Origin: UBA952 sp044361535
GTDB lineage: Bacteria; Bacteroidota; Bacteroidia; Flavobacteriales_D; Crocinitomicaceae
Assembly (NCBI GenBank): GCA_044361535.1
Contig: JBIKIQ010000003.1
Location: forward strand, 124,001 to 188,000
Length of the DNA: 64,000 nt
Direction of reading: 5' to 3'
Below, one piece after another: positions 17,699-26,503 of the stretch. Numbering within the stretch: position 1 is the stretch's first letter; the number at the start of each line of letters is the position of its first letter. Under the pieces are notes generated by a model. The model was not told where the DNA came from, made no database searches, and saw only the letters and a list, made by a program, of their open reading frames with translations. A program made the translations under genes and the position numbers.

Positions 17699-20014
17699 AT
17701 GCGTCGTTTGTTGTTCTTTTTTCTCCTATTTCTTAATTTTCAGTTATTTTCTCAAACGAAAGGTTTTATTATAGATGCAAGTTCCGAAATTGGTATACCT
17801 GGTGTTAAGTTTATTTGTTCAGATGGCACAAAATCGGTTTCAAAAAGTAATGGCGAATTTAGTTTAAGTATAAAAAAGTATCCGGTATGGATAAAAGTAA
17901 ACTATACTGAATTTACTCCAGATTCTATTTTTATTACAAAAGACACTACGTTTAATTGGAAATTAAAACCGGTAGTGTTAACGATGAATACTGTTGTGAT
18001 ATCCTCGAGTCGAAGAACACAAGCCATTGAAGAGGTTCCTATTTCGATGGAGGTGATTAAACCCGCATTAATAGACAACAAAGGGCTGGCAAATTTAGAA
18101 CAAGTTGTAGATCAAAGTCCAGGTGTTTATGCCATGGATGGGCAAGTAAGTATTCGTGGTGGCGGTGGATATTCGTACGGTGCAGGAAGCAGGGTAATGT
18201 TGTTGTGGAATGGAGTACCGATGCTTTCACCTGATATTGGTGATGCTAAATGGAATGCTATTCCGATGGAGCAAACAGACCAGATTGAAATTATTAAGGG
18301 CGCCTCATCTGTACTTTATGGGAGCGGGGCTTTGAATGGGATTATTTCATTAACAGAGAAAGATGCTAATCCCAAAGGTGAGCTTAAATTGAAAGTTCAA
18401 TCAGGTATTTACGATAACCCACGAAGAGAATCAATGCGTTGGTGGAATAAAAATCCCATGTTTTATTTAGCAGATATTTATCATAGTAAAGCACAAAAAA
18501 ATTGGGGTTATACTGTTGGAACAAATTTTTATCTGGATTCTGGGTTTAGACAAGGGGAACAAGAAAAACGCTTACGGTTAAATGGTTCGATTTACTTTAA
18601 ACCTCCTGGGATTAAGAATTTTAAAACCGGATTGAGCTATAATCTTCAATATCAAGATGCTGGGGTATTTGTTCTTTGGAAAAACGATTCAATGGGATAC
18701 CAAGCTATGGATAATACGTTATCGCGCCAGAAAGCCATACGTGTAAATGTTGATCCTTACTTGAAGTATTACGATAAAAACAATAATAAACATTTCTTGA
18801 GAACGCGGTATTATCTAGTTACTACTGGAAATGATCAGAATTATTATGATGCCTCATTTGCACAAATGATTTATGCAGATTATCAATTTCAGAAAAAAAT
18901 AGACGAGAATAAAAATCTCACTCTTGGAATCTCTAATAACAACAGTTATATTAGAAGTTGGGTTTTTGGAAACCATCAGTCGCAAAACTCTGCCATTTAC
19001 AGCCAATTTGAAGGAAAATTTTGGAAAAAACTAGATTTTTCAGCGGGTATGCGTATCGAATATTATCAATTAGACACTCTTGTTCCCGATTCTAAGTTCA
19101 ATCTCACCAATAAAGTATCTTTGCCTTTCTACCCAGTATTCCGCACTGGATTGCATTATGAGGTGGCAAAATACAGCCATTTGAGAACATCTGTGGGTCA
19201 AGGAATTCGCTTTCCATCTGTAGCAGAAAGATTTGTTTCTACATCGGTAGGTGGCCTTGTTATTTTTAAGAATCCAGATTTACGTCCTGAAAAAGGGTGG
19301 TCTGGTGAAATTGGATGGAAACAATTGGTAAAAATGGGCGATTGGAAAGGAGCAATTGATGTTGCAGCATTTATCAATGAGTATAGCAACATGACCGAGT
19401 TTACCTTTGGACTTTACAAGCCAGATTCTATTGAAACGCTTCAATTTTCTGATCCAAATGCCATCAATTATTTTTACAAATGGGTTGGTTTTCAGGCGCA
19501 AAATGCAGAAAGAGCACGAATTACGGGGCTTGAATTTTCATTTAATAGTTCTGGAAAAATCAGAAATGTAGATGTTACATCATTAATTGGTTATACTTAC
19601 CTAAATCCAATCAGTTTAAATACAAGTTCTGATTATCTTGAAACATTTTCTGACACTTCAAGTCGAATGTTGAAATATCGTTTCAAGCACATGTTCAAAG
19701 CAGATGTTCAATTTTCTTACAAGAAATTCAGTATGGGTATTTCTTGTCGATACAATAGCCATATGAGAAATATTGACCGTGTTTTTGAAGATGGCGTATT
19801 AGGAACAGAATTATTGGTTGGTATGGAGCAATATCGTCAAATTTACAACAAGGGAGCACTTGTATTCGATACAAGAATTTTATTTGAAGCTTACAAGAAT
19901 TTAAAAATTAATTTTATCACGAATAATGTTTTCAATGCTGAATACGTTTCTAGACCGGGAGATATTCAAGCTCCTAGAAATTTCATTATTCAGATACAAT
20001 ACGAAATAAAATAG
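17699..20014 (+). CDS. TonB-dependent outer membrane receptor
   Basis: This 771-residue receptor begins with a signal peptide (LLFFFLLFLNFQLFSQT). A short carboxypeptidase-regulatory-like domain (about 22-95) follows, as is usual in Bacteroidota. The plug domain (about 105-215) contains EEVPISMEVIKP, the plug block VSIRGGGGYSYGAGSRVMLL and QIEIIKGASSVLYGSGALNG. The remainder is the 22-strand barrel, ending in FIIQIQYEIK. I start at the ATG at 17699; a TTG 9 bases earlier is less likely. No SusD-like partner is adjacent, which argues for uptake of a siderophore, metal or cofactor over a glycan. The ligand is unknown. Confidence 0.93.
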   Translation: MRRLLFFFLLFLNFQLFSQTKGFIIDASSEIGIPGVKFICSDGTKSVSKSNGEFSLSIKKYPVWIKVNYTEFTPDSIFITKDTTFNWKLKPVVLTMNTVVISSSRRTQAIEEVPISMEVIKPALIDNKGLANLEQVVDQSPGVYAMDGQVSIRGGGGYSYGAGSRVMLLWNGVPMLSPDIGDAKWNAIPMEQTDQIEIIKGASSVLYGSGALNGIISLTEKDANPKGELKLKVQSGIYDNPRRESMRWWNKNPMFYLADIYHSKAQKNWGYTVGTNFYLDSGFRQGEQEKRLRLNGSIYFKPPGIKNFKTGLSYNLQYQDAGVFVLWKNDSMGYQAMDNTLSRQKAIRVNVDPYLKYYDKNNNKHFLRTRYYLVTTGNDQNYYDASFAQMIYADYQFQKKIDENKNLTLGISNNNSYIRSWVFGNHQSQNSAIYSQFEGKFWKKLDFSAGMRIEYYQLDTLVPDSKFNLTNKVSLPFYPVFRTGLHYEVAKYSHLRTSVGQGIRFPSVAERFVSTSVGGLVIFKNPDLRPEKGWSGEIGWKQLVKMGDWKGAIDVAAFINEYSNMTEFTFGLYKPDSIETLQFSDPNAINYFYKWVGFQAQNAERARITGLEFSFNSSGKIRNVDVTSLIGYTYLNPISLNTSSDYLETFSDTSSRMLKYRFKHMFKADVQFSYKKFSMGISCRYNSHMRNIDRVFEDGVLGTELLVGMEQYRQIYNKGALVFDTRILFEAYKNLKINFITNNVFNAEYVSRPGDIQAPRNFIIQIQYEIK

Positions 20015-20117
20015 CTGGTTTTTATTGATAATTATCAGTTTTTTTAAGAACTCTTCTCATTTTTTCTGAAGTTGATATAGGATAATTTAGCTAAATGTTA
20101 AATTAATCTTAGATCAT

Positions 20118-20399
20118 ATGTCAAACAACACAATTTCTCAATCAAAATTTTATAACGATCTTGAATTCAATCGATTTGGTTGGATTGCAATTATTCTTAC
20201 TCTTGTTGGATGTCTTGGCGGACTAACAGTAGGTCTTGGGGCAATAAGTAATACCGCCTCATTAATTGCTATCATAATTCCCACGATGATTACCTTAAGT
20301 TTTTTATTAGCTGTTTCTCCAATGAAATGGATCTTAAATGCTGCCATTGTTAGTATTTCAATTGATTTACTTTTAATGACTTACTATTTATTTTTCTGA
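20118..20399 (+). CDS. Small integral membrane protein, unknown
   Basis: This 93-residue protein is mostly hydrophobic after a polar N-terminus of about 20 residues. Three membrane helices are likely, at about 22-44, 48-64 and 69-92. It contains a glycine-rich stretch LVGCLGGLTVGLGAIS. I recognise no named family. It stands alone, 103 bases after the TonB receptor and 73 bases before the next lipoprotein gene. Confidence 0.65.
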   Translation: MSNNTISQSKFYNDLEFNRFGWIAIILTLVGCLGGLTVGLGAISNTASLIAIIIPTMITLSFLLAVSPMKWILNAAIVSISIDLLLMTYYLFF

Positions 20400-20425
20400 A
20401 ACCCAATGGAGAAATGTCCGTAGTG

Positions 20426-20456
20426 TTGGTTAGTTCAATTTGATTTTATATTTTTG
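20426..20456 (+). promoter_or_regulatory. Bacteroidota-type promoter for the lipocalin-like lipoprotein
   Basis: TTG (20426-20428), a 20-base spacer and TATTTTTG (20449-20456) match the TTG-N17-23-TAnnTTTG consensus. The ATG follows 16 bases later. Confidence 0.6.
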
Positions 20457-20472
20457 ACCTAATTATTACATT

Positions 20473-20895
20473 ATGAAAGCTGTTTTATCTTTTTTGGTTA
20501 TTGGATTATTATTTACTTCATGTTATAAATATGAGGAAGGTCCACGATTTTCATTATTGAGCAGAAAAGCTCGTTTATGCAATGAATGGAAACTCGAGAC
20601 TTATTTAGATAATGGAACAGACAAGACAGTTGAAAGTGAAACAACCACGTTAACTATCGAAAAAGATGGAACGTATTCAATTTCTACAGTACGCAATGAA
20701 ATGGGACAAATTCAATCTGAATTTTCTCATGGAACTTGGGTATTTCAAGATGCGAAAGGACAGGTTGTTATGACCGATAGTCAGGAAGGATCAATTCCGC
20801 TTACGTATGACATTATTGAATTACGAAATTCAAGGTTACAACTTCGTAAAAAACTTATGGGAATTAGCTACATTTATCAATACGTAGGTAAATAA
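20473..20895 (+). CDS. Lipocalin-like lipoprotein
   Basis: This 140-residue protein has a lipoprotein signal (VIGLLFTSC, modified cysteine at about residue 17). The mature domain resembles the small lipocalin-like beta-barrels common in Bacteroidota: an opening NEWKLETYLDNG, the strand pattern TTLTIEKDGTYSIS, HGTWVFQDAKGQVVMT, and the end YDIIELRNSRLQLRKK. It probably sits in the outer membrane facing the periplasm. Ligand and role are unknown. It has its own promoter and converges with the CapA-like gene, 4 bases apart. Confidence 0.78.
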   Translation: MKAVLSFLVIGLLFTSCYKYEEGPRFSLLSRKARLCNEWKLETYLDNGTDKTVESETTTLTIEKDGTYSISTVRNEMGQIQSEFSHGTWVFQDAKGQVVMTDSQEGSIPLTYDIIELRNSRLQLRKKLMGISYIYQYVGK

Positions 20896-20899
20896 GCGG

Positions 20900-22054
20900 C
20901 TAATCCTTTAGTTCTGTAATGCCTTTTAATAATTCTCTTGTATCTTCTGAGAATTGTTTGATATTTACCTTATCTTGTTCGCTTAGTCCAAATTGAGTAA
21001 CATTATTTTCCCAATTTGACGATGGGATAACATAGTATCCTCGCGGCTTCCCACCAAGTTGGATCCAAAATGGGTAATATCCCCATGTTTGCCAAGTTAC
21101 TTTGCCATTTAATACCTCAAGTTGTAGTTCAACACCTATCCCACCATTTTTATAACGTTCTCGTTGGTTGCTTACAAAGTTTCCAAGACTAAAAGCCACA
21201 GGAACTGACTTCGATTGATTATTTTTAGGATGTATTATTTTCATAGGCTGCACAACGTGAGGATGCATACCAATTATCGCGTCTACACCCTGGTCTGCCA
21301 TCCATTGGGCAAGTTTGCTTTGTTCGGCACTTTCTTTTCTTTGGTATTCATTTCCCCAGTGAATGGTCGTGATAATAAAATTTGAACCATCTTTTTTCGC
21401 CTTCTCAATGTCAATTTTCATCTGTAGCGTATCAATCATATTAACCACATTAGGTGGAGTGATTTTAATACCATTTGTGCCATAGGTATAATTTAAAATG
21501 GCAATCTTGGCGCCTTTAAAATTCCAATAATAGGGATAAAGTTTACTTCGTTCTTTTTCATTTTTAAAAGTCCCTGTGTGGCTTATTTTCAATGAATCTA
21601 GCACATCCAATGTTCTCTCCAAACCCTTTTTACCTCTGTCAATGGAATGATTATTTGCTGTGATAAAAAAATCAAAGCCTACATTTTGGGTCGCTTTTGC
21701 GTATGAATCTGGTGAACAAAACATGGGATACCCAGAGTAGGGCTCTCCAGCTAAAGTGACCTCAAGGTTCAAAACAGAAAGGTCATATTTTTCAATTCTA
21801 TTTTTGATGTGCTTAAACCACCCTTCGTATTCATATCCTGTTGCCGTTTTTGCCGCCTCAATCATTGGTTTATGCCCCATTAAATCACCTACAAAAAACA
21901 ATGAAATGGTTTGCCGTGTTGTGTCTTGTGATTTTGATAAATCTGCCTTATTGGAAAAGATATCCTTTTCAAGGGGTACAGAAATATATAAACCAAATAG
22001 TCCGAAGACTACAATGGATATACTTGGAAGTAAATTATTTAATTTTAATTTCAT
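20900..22054 (-). CDS. CapA-family protein (poly-gamma-glutamate/capsule type phosphoesterase fold)
   Basis: The 384-residue protein has an N-terminal hydrophobic anchor or signal (about 9-27) and a metallophosphoesterase-like CapA/PgsA domain. The family blocks are FVGDLMGHKPMIEAA, LEVTLAGEPYSGYPMFCSP, FDFFITANNHSIDRG, ITTIHWGNEYQ and IIGMHPHVVQPM, which carry the conserved Asp, His and Asn positions of the fold. In Bacillus, CapA is part of poly-gamma-glutamate export, but the family is broader and no other pgs genes are nearby, so the function here is open. The gene follows a glycosyltransferase gene by 13 bases on the same strand. Confidence 0.88.
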   Translation of the reverse strand: MKLKLNNLLPSISIVVFGLFGLYISVPLEKDIFSNKADLSKSQDTTRQTISLFFVGDLMGHKPMIEAAKTATGYEYEGWFKHIKNRIEKYDLSVLNLEVTLAGEPYSGYPMFCSPDSYAKATQNVGFDFFITANNHSIDRGKKGLERTLDVLDSLKISHTGTFKNEKERSKLYPYYWNFKGAKIAILNYTYGTNGIKITPPNVVNMIDTLQMKIDIEKAKKDGSNFIITTIHWGNEYQRKESAEQSKLAQWMADQGVDAIIGMHPHVVQPMKIIHPKNNQSKSVPVAFSLGNFVSNQRERYKNGGIGVELQLEVLNGKVTWQTWGYYPFWIQLGGKPRGYYVIPSSNWENNVTQFGLSEQDKVNIKQFSEDTRELLKGITELKD

Positions 22055-22067
22055 CGTCTTAGTTAGT

Positions 22068-22814
22068 TTAATTTAACCTAAAAATAGTTGATTTAAATAT
22101 TCCCAATTTGGCAAGCCTGTATTGGAATGACACACCCAAAACACCCAACCCATAAGTTACTGATCTCGAAAAATTAATGGATGAGGCTTCTTTGAAATAT
22201 TTGGTCGGACATGTCACTTCACCAATTTCAAATCCGGCATAAAATATTTGAGCAATCATTTGGTTATCAAATACAAAATCTTCCGAATTTTTAGAAACAT
22301 CAATTTTTTTAAATACTTCTTTTGAAAAGGCCCTGTAGCCACTGTGGTATTCCGATAACTTTTGCGACATTAAAATATTTTGTGTCAGTGTCAAAAATCG
22401 GTTTGCTATGTATTTGTATTTAGGCATTCCTCCATTCAAAGCACCTTTGCCCAAGATTCGAGAGGCAAGAACAACGGGATAAACGTCATAAGCAATAATT
22501 GAGGCAATCGAATGAATTAATTTGGGCGTGTATTGATAATCGGGATGAAGCATAATTATAATATCAGCGCCTAATTCAAGTGCCTTTGCATAACATGATT
22601 TTTGATTACCTCCATAACCCCTATTTTGCTCATGTCTAATTATGTTCGAAATACCTAATTCTTTCGCTTTTTCAGTTGTTTTATCACTGCTGGCGTCATC
22701 AACCAAAACAATTTCATCTACAATGTCAAAGGGAATTTCATTATATGTTTGCTCTAAAGTAGACGCAGCATTATATGCGGGTAACACAACACATATTTTT
22801 TTACCATTTAACAT
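22068..22814 (-). CDS. Glycosyltransferase family 2
   Basis: The 248-residue enzyme has the GT2 GT-A fold: VLPAYNAASTLEQTYNEIP, DEIVLVDDASSDKT with the nucleotide-binding acidic residues, and the metal-binding DxD-like region in IIMLHPDYQY. The closest type I know is the polyprenol-phosphate mannosyl/glucosyltransferase-like branch (DPM1/DPG synthase). No membrane segments are obvious, so it would be peripheral on the cytoplasmic side. It is transcribed with the CapA-like gene, which suggests a shared role in an envelope polymer, by inference only. Confidence 0.88.
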   Translation of the reverse strand: MLNGKKICVVLPAYNAASTLEQTYNEIPFDIVDEIVLVDDASSDKTTEKAKELGISNIIRHEQNRGYGGNQKSCYAKALELGADIIIMLHPDYQYTPKLIHSIASIIAYDVYPVVLASRILGKGALNGGMPKYKYIANRFLTLTQNILMSQKLSEYHSGYRAFSKEVFKKIDVSKNSEDFVFDNQMIAQIFYAGFEIGEVTCPTKYFKEASSINFSRSVTYGLGVLGVSFQYRLAKLGIFKSTIFRLN

Positions 22815-22898
22815 AAAACAAAAGTAGCCTTAATGAATGAGTTAATGAACTGTTTAAAATTTCAAGTGTTCTTATCTTAAATTACAGTTAAACTGCTG

Positions 22899-22906
22899 TA
22901 TATTTG
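22899..22906 (+). promoter_or_regulatory. Putative -7 box upstream of gcvP
   Basis: TATATTTG matches TAnnTTTG exactly. Transcription from it would start near 22912, which makes the ATG at 22934 a more comfortable start for gcvP than the in-frame ATG at 22919. No clear -33 was found. Confidence 0.45.
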
Positions 22907-22933
22907 TACTCAAATTTAATGAATTATTTTACG

Positions 22934-25777
22934 ATGAACCCTTTTTCAAAAAGACATATAGGACCAAGTTCTACCGAAAAAAATGAAATGTTAACTGCTG
23001 TTGGGCTTTCAACAATTAACGATTTAATTGATAGAACAATACCGGCAGCCATTCGTCTCAACAGAGAATTGAATATTGATGACGCTTTATCAGAATACGA
23101 TTATTTAAATCACATTCAGGCACTTGGCGCAAAAAATAAAATTTATAAATCGTTTATTGGACTTGGGTATAACGAGACGATTGTTCCTCCTGTTATTTTG
23201 AGAAATGTTCTTGAAAATCCAGGATGGTACACCGCTTACACGCCTTATCAAGCAGAAATTGCTCAGGGAAGATTGGAAGCTTTGTTAAATTTCCAAACAA
23301 TGGTTATTGATTTAACAGGAATGGAAATTGCAAATGCATCACTTTTGGATGAAGCTACAGCTGCAGCAGAGGCAATGATTATGTTTTACAATTCTCGTTC
23401 TAGAAATGACATAAAGGAAGGTAAAAATAAATTTTTTGTTGCCAATTCGGCTTTTGCACAAACTGTAGAGGTTGTTCAAGGTAGAGCTGATAATTTTGGA
23501 ATAGAACTAGTAATTGGCAACCCAGAACAAGCTGATTTATCAGATGGTTTCTTTGGAGCAATAGTTCAATATCCTGATGCTAATGGCCATATTCTCGACT
23601 TAAAATCATTTATTGAAAAGGCAAAAAATGGAGGTGTCCAAGTAGCTGTTGCCACGGACTTGCTTTCCTTAGTTTTGTTACAATCTCCCGGTTCTTTAGG
23701 TGCTGATGTTGTTTTTGGCAACTCACAACGCTTTGGTGTCCCTATGGGATACGGTGGCCCTCACGCTGCATTCTTTGCTGTAAAAGAAGATTATAAGAGA
23801 AATCTCCCTGGTCGTATTATTGGTGTTTCAAAAGATGCTGATGACAATACAGCTTTGCGAATGGCTCTTCAAACAAGAGAACAACATATTAAACGTGACA
23901 AGGCCACATCTAATATTTGTACGGCTCAAGCTTTATTAGCAGTTATGGCTAGTATGTATGCCGTATATCACGGTCCAAATGGTTTAAATGAAATTGCAAA
24001 TCATGTGCATGGTCTTGCTCAAACGGCTGCAAGTAGTCTCGAAAACATGGGTGTTGAAATTAAATCAACCAGTTTCTTTGATACAATTTGGGTTAAAAAC
24101 ACACCAGTTAATGCCATCAGAGAAAAAGCAGAAGCAAGTGGCATGAATTTCAATTATTTGAATGATAATGAATTAACAATTAGTTTTGGAGAGCCACATT
24201 CATTAGCTGATGTAAAAACAATTGTCGAAATATTTTCAGCTTGTTTAGGAAAAACAGGGAGTATTTCAACTCAAACGAATCAAATTGATTCAGGTTTTTT
24301 AAGAACGGATGCAATTCTAAGTCACCCAATTTTTAATTCTCATCATTCAGAATCGAAGATGATGCGTTATTTGAAACGATTGGAGAATAAAGATTTGTCT
24401 TTGGTTCATAGTATGATAGCACTAGGATCTTGCACCATGAAATTGAATGCTGCTGCTGAGTTAATGCCTATTACAAATCCATCTTTTGCTAATCTTCATC
24501 CTTTTGCTCCGATTTCGCAAGCACAAGGGTATCATGAAATGTTTAGACAACTTGAAAAGGATTTATGTGAATGTACAGGCTTTGATGCTGTTTCACTGCA
24601 ACCAAATTCAGGTGCACAAGGTGAATACGCTGGTTTAATGGTTATCAAAGCGTATCATGAATCACGAGGTGATTTTCATCGTAAAAAAATGATTATTCCT
24701 TCTTCTGCACACGGCACGAACCCTGCTTCGGCGGTAATGGCTGGTTTTGAAGTTGTTGTGACTGGATGTGATGAAAATGGAAACATCAACATTGATGAAC
24801 TTCGTCAGGTTGCAACTGAATTAAAAGATTCACTTGCTGGACTTATGGTTACTTATCCATCTACGCATGGTGTTTATGAAGAGGGAATTCGAGAAATAAC
24901 CTCAATTATCCATGAAAATGGTGGCCAAGTGTATATGGATGGGGCAAATATGAATGCCCAAGTTGGACTTACTAATCCGGGTAATATTGGGGCTGATGTT
25001 TGTCATTTAAATTTACATAAAACATTTGCAATTCCTCATGGCGGTGGTGGTCCAGGAATGGGCCCAATCGGAGTTGCTGCACATTTAGCTCCGTTCTTGC
25101 CAAGCAATCCATTTGTGAAAACAGGTGGTGAGCAACCAATTAAAGCAATTTCAGCAGCGCCTTATGGAAGTGCATTGATTTTGTTAATTTCTTACGGCTA
25201 CATAAAAATGCTTGGGGCTAAAGGATTGAGAGAATCCACGGAAATGGCAATCTTAAATGCAAATTACATAGCAGCGAAGTTAAAGGGTCATTATGATATT
25301 CTTTATACTGGTAAAAATGGAACTGTTGCGCATGAAATGATTTTAGATTGTCGTGATTTCAAAAAAACGGCAGAAGTTGAGGTTGCTGACATGGCTAAGC
25401 GGTTAATTGATTTTGGTTTTCACGCCCCAACGGTTTCCTTCCCAGTTGCTGGAACATTGATGATTGAACCAACTGAATCTGAGGACAAAGATGAGTTAGA
25501 TCGTTTTATAGCAGCAATGATAAAGATTAGAGAAGAAATTCGTGAAATTGAAAATGGGCATGCTGACAAAGAAAACAATCTTTTGAAAAATGCTCCTCAT
25601 ACGGCAGATTGTATTATCAACAAAAATTGGAGTTATCCTTATACACCGGCAGAAGCGGTTTATCCACTTCCTTATTTAAAAGAGTGGAAGTATTGGGTTC
25701 CTGTACGAAGAGTGGACAATGCCTTTGGCGACAGAAACCTAATTTGTTCATGTCCAAGTATTGAAAATTACGTCTAA
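22934..25777 (+). CDS. gcvP: Glycine dehydrogenase (decarboxylating), P protein of the glycine cleavage system
   Basis: GcvP decarboxylates glycine with PLP and passes the aminomethyl group to lipoyl-H protein. It is the long single-chain form: 947 residues from the ATG at 22934, close to the E. coli length. The N-terminal half opens with the usual SKRHIGP block. The C-terminal catalytic half has PSSAHGTNPASAVMAGF, VYMDGANMNAQVG and the PLP lysine in HLNLHKTFAIPHGGGGPG (K696). The motif LGSCTMKLNAAAE links the halves. The gcvT and gcvH genes are not here. bshB1 starts 6 bases later. Confidence 0.97.
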   Translation: MNPFSKRHIGPSSTEKNEMLTAVGLSTINDLIDRTIPAAIRLNRELNIDDALSEYDYLNHIQALGAKNKIYKSFIGLGYNETIVPPVILRNVLENPGWYTAYTPYQAEIAQGRLEALLNFQTMVIDLTGMEIANASLLDEATAAAEAMIMFYNSRSRNDIKEGKNKFFVANSAFAQTVEVVQGRADNFGIELVIGNPEQADLSDGFFGAIVQYPDANGHILDLKSFIEKAKNGGVQVAVATDLLSLVLLQSPGSLGADVVFGNSQRFGVPMGYGGPHAAFFAVKEDYKRNLPGRIIGVSKDADDNTALRMALQTREQHIKRDKATSNICTAQALLAVMASMYAVYHGPNGLNEIANHVHGLAQTAASSLENMGVEIKSTSFFDTIWVKNTPVNAIREKAEASGMNFNYLNDNELTISFGEPHSLADVKTIVEIFSACLGKTGSISTQTNQIDSGFLRTDAILSHPIFNSHHSESKMMRYLKRLENKDLSLVHSMIALGSCTMKLNAAAELMPITNPSFANLHPFAPISQAQGYHEMFRQLEKDLCECTGFDAVSLQPNSGAQGEYAGLMVIKAYHESRGDFHRKKMIIPSSAHGTNPASAVMAGFEVVVTGCDENGNINIDELRQVATELKDSLAGLMVTYPSTHGVYEEGIREITSIIHENGGQVYMDGANMNAQVGLTNPGNIGADVCHLNLHKTFAIPHGGGGPGMGPIGVAAHLAPFLPSNPFVKTGGEQPIKAISAAPYGSALILLISYGYIKMLGAKGLRESTEMAILNANYIAAKLKGHYDILYTGKNGTVAHEMILDCRDFKKTAEVEVADMAKRLIDFGFHAPTVSFPVAGTLMIEPTESEDKDELDRFIAAMIKIREEIREIENGHADKENNLLKNAPHTADCIINKNWSYPYTPAEAVYPLPYLKEWKYWVPVRRVDNAFGDRNLICSCPSIENYV

Positions 25778-25783
25778 CGAGTA

Positions 25784-26500
25784 ATGAAATTAGATATTCT
25801 TGCCTTTGGTGCTCACCCAGATGACGTAGAAATCTCCATGGGAGGTACGCTACTTCACTATATTTCGGAAGGAAAGAAAGTAGGAATAGTTGATTTGACA
25901 GAAGGAGAGCTAGGAACGCGTGGTTCGGTTGAAAGCCGTTATGAAGAGGCAGAGGAGGCTTGTAAAATAATGGGAATTGAAACTCGTGTTAACCTTCAGA
26001 TGAAAGATGGTTTTTTTCAGCATGATGAAGAAAATTTAATGAAAGTGATAGTGCAAATTCGACGTTTTAAACCCGAAATTGTTTTTGCAAATTCTATTAT
26101 TGATAGACATCCTGATCATGCAAAGGGCGCGAAATTAGTTGCAGAAGCGGCATACCTTTCTGGTCTTACAAAGATAAAATCTACTTGGAATGGGACTGAA
26201 CAAGAGGCACATAGACCAAGATTAACACTGCATTACATTCAAGATTATTTTATTACTCCCACAATAGTTTTCGATGTTACCAGTTATATGGAACAGAAAA
26301 TTCGTGCGGTTCAGTGTTATAAAACACAATTTTATGATCCCAATTCAATAGAACCGAACACTCCCATTTCTGGCAAAGATTTTTTAGATTTTCTGCGAGG
26401 AAGAATGAAGGAATTTGGGAGACCTATTGGAGCCGAATATGCCGAAGGATTTACAAGTCATAAACTTATGGGCGTTGAAGATTTGTTTCAGTTGAAGTAA
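25784..26500 (+). CDS. bshB1: Bacillithiol biosynthesis deacetylase BshB1
   Basis: BshB1 removes the acetyl group from GlcNAc-malate to give GlcN-malate, the second step of bacillithiol synthesis. The 238-residue protein has the PIG-L/LmbE zinc site AHPDDVEISMGG (H11, D13, D14) and the later histidine in DRHPDHAKGA. The stretch TEGELGTRGSVESRYEEAEEA is typical of the BshB1 group. It starts 6 bases after gcvP and is probably co-transcribed. bshA and bshC are not in the window. Confidence 0.93.
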   Translation: MKLDILAFGAHPDDVEISMGGTLLHYISEGKKVGIVDLTEGELGTRGSVESRYEEAEEACKIMGIETRVNLQMKDGFFQHDEENLMKVIVQIRRFKPEIVFANSIIDRHPDHAKGAKLVAEAAYLSGLTKIKSTWNGTEQEAHRPRLTLHYIQDYFITPTIVFDVTSYMEQKIRAVQCYKTQFYDPNSIEPNTPISGKDFLDFLRGRMKEFGRPIGAEYAEGFTSHKLMGVEDLFQLK

Positions 26501-26503
26501 AAT

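Noticed and set aside
20026..20037. 12-base palindrome TGATAATTATCA after the TonB receptor gene, followed by a T run
   Set aside because: The palindrome leaves no adequate loop, the usable stem is about 4 A/T-rich pairs, and it is not convincing as a terminator.
20900..22814. CapA-like plus glycosyltransferase pair as a capsule or poly-gamma-glutamate locus
   Set aside because: No synthase, export or polymerase genes accompany them, so a capsule locus is not supported.
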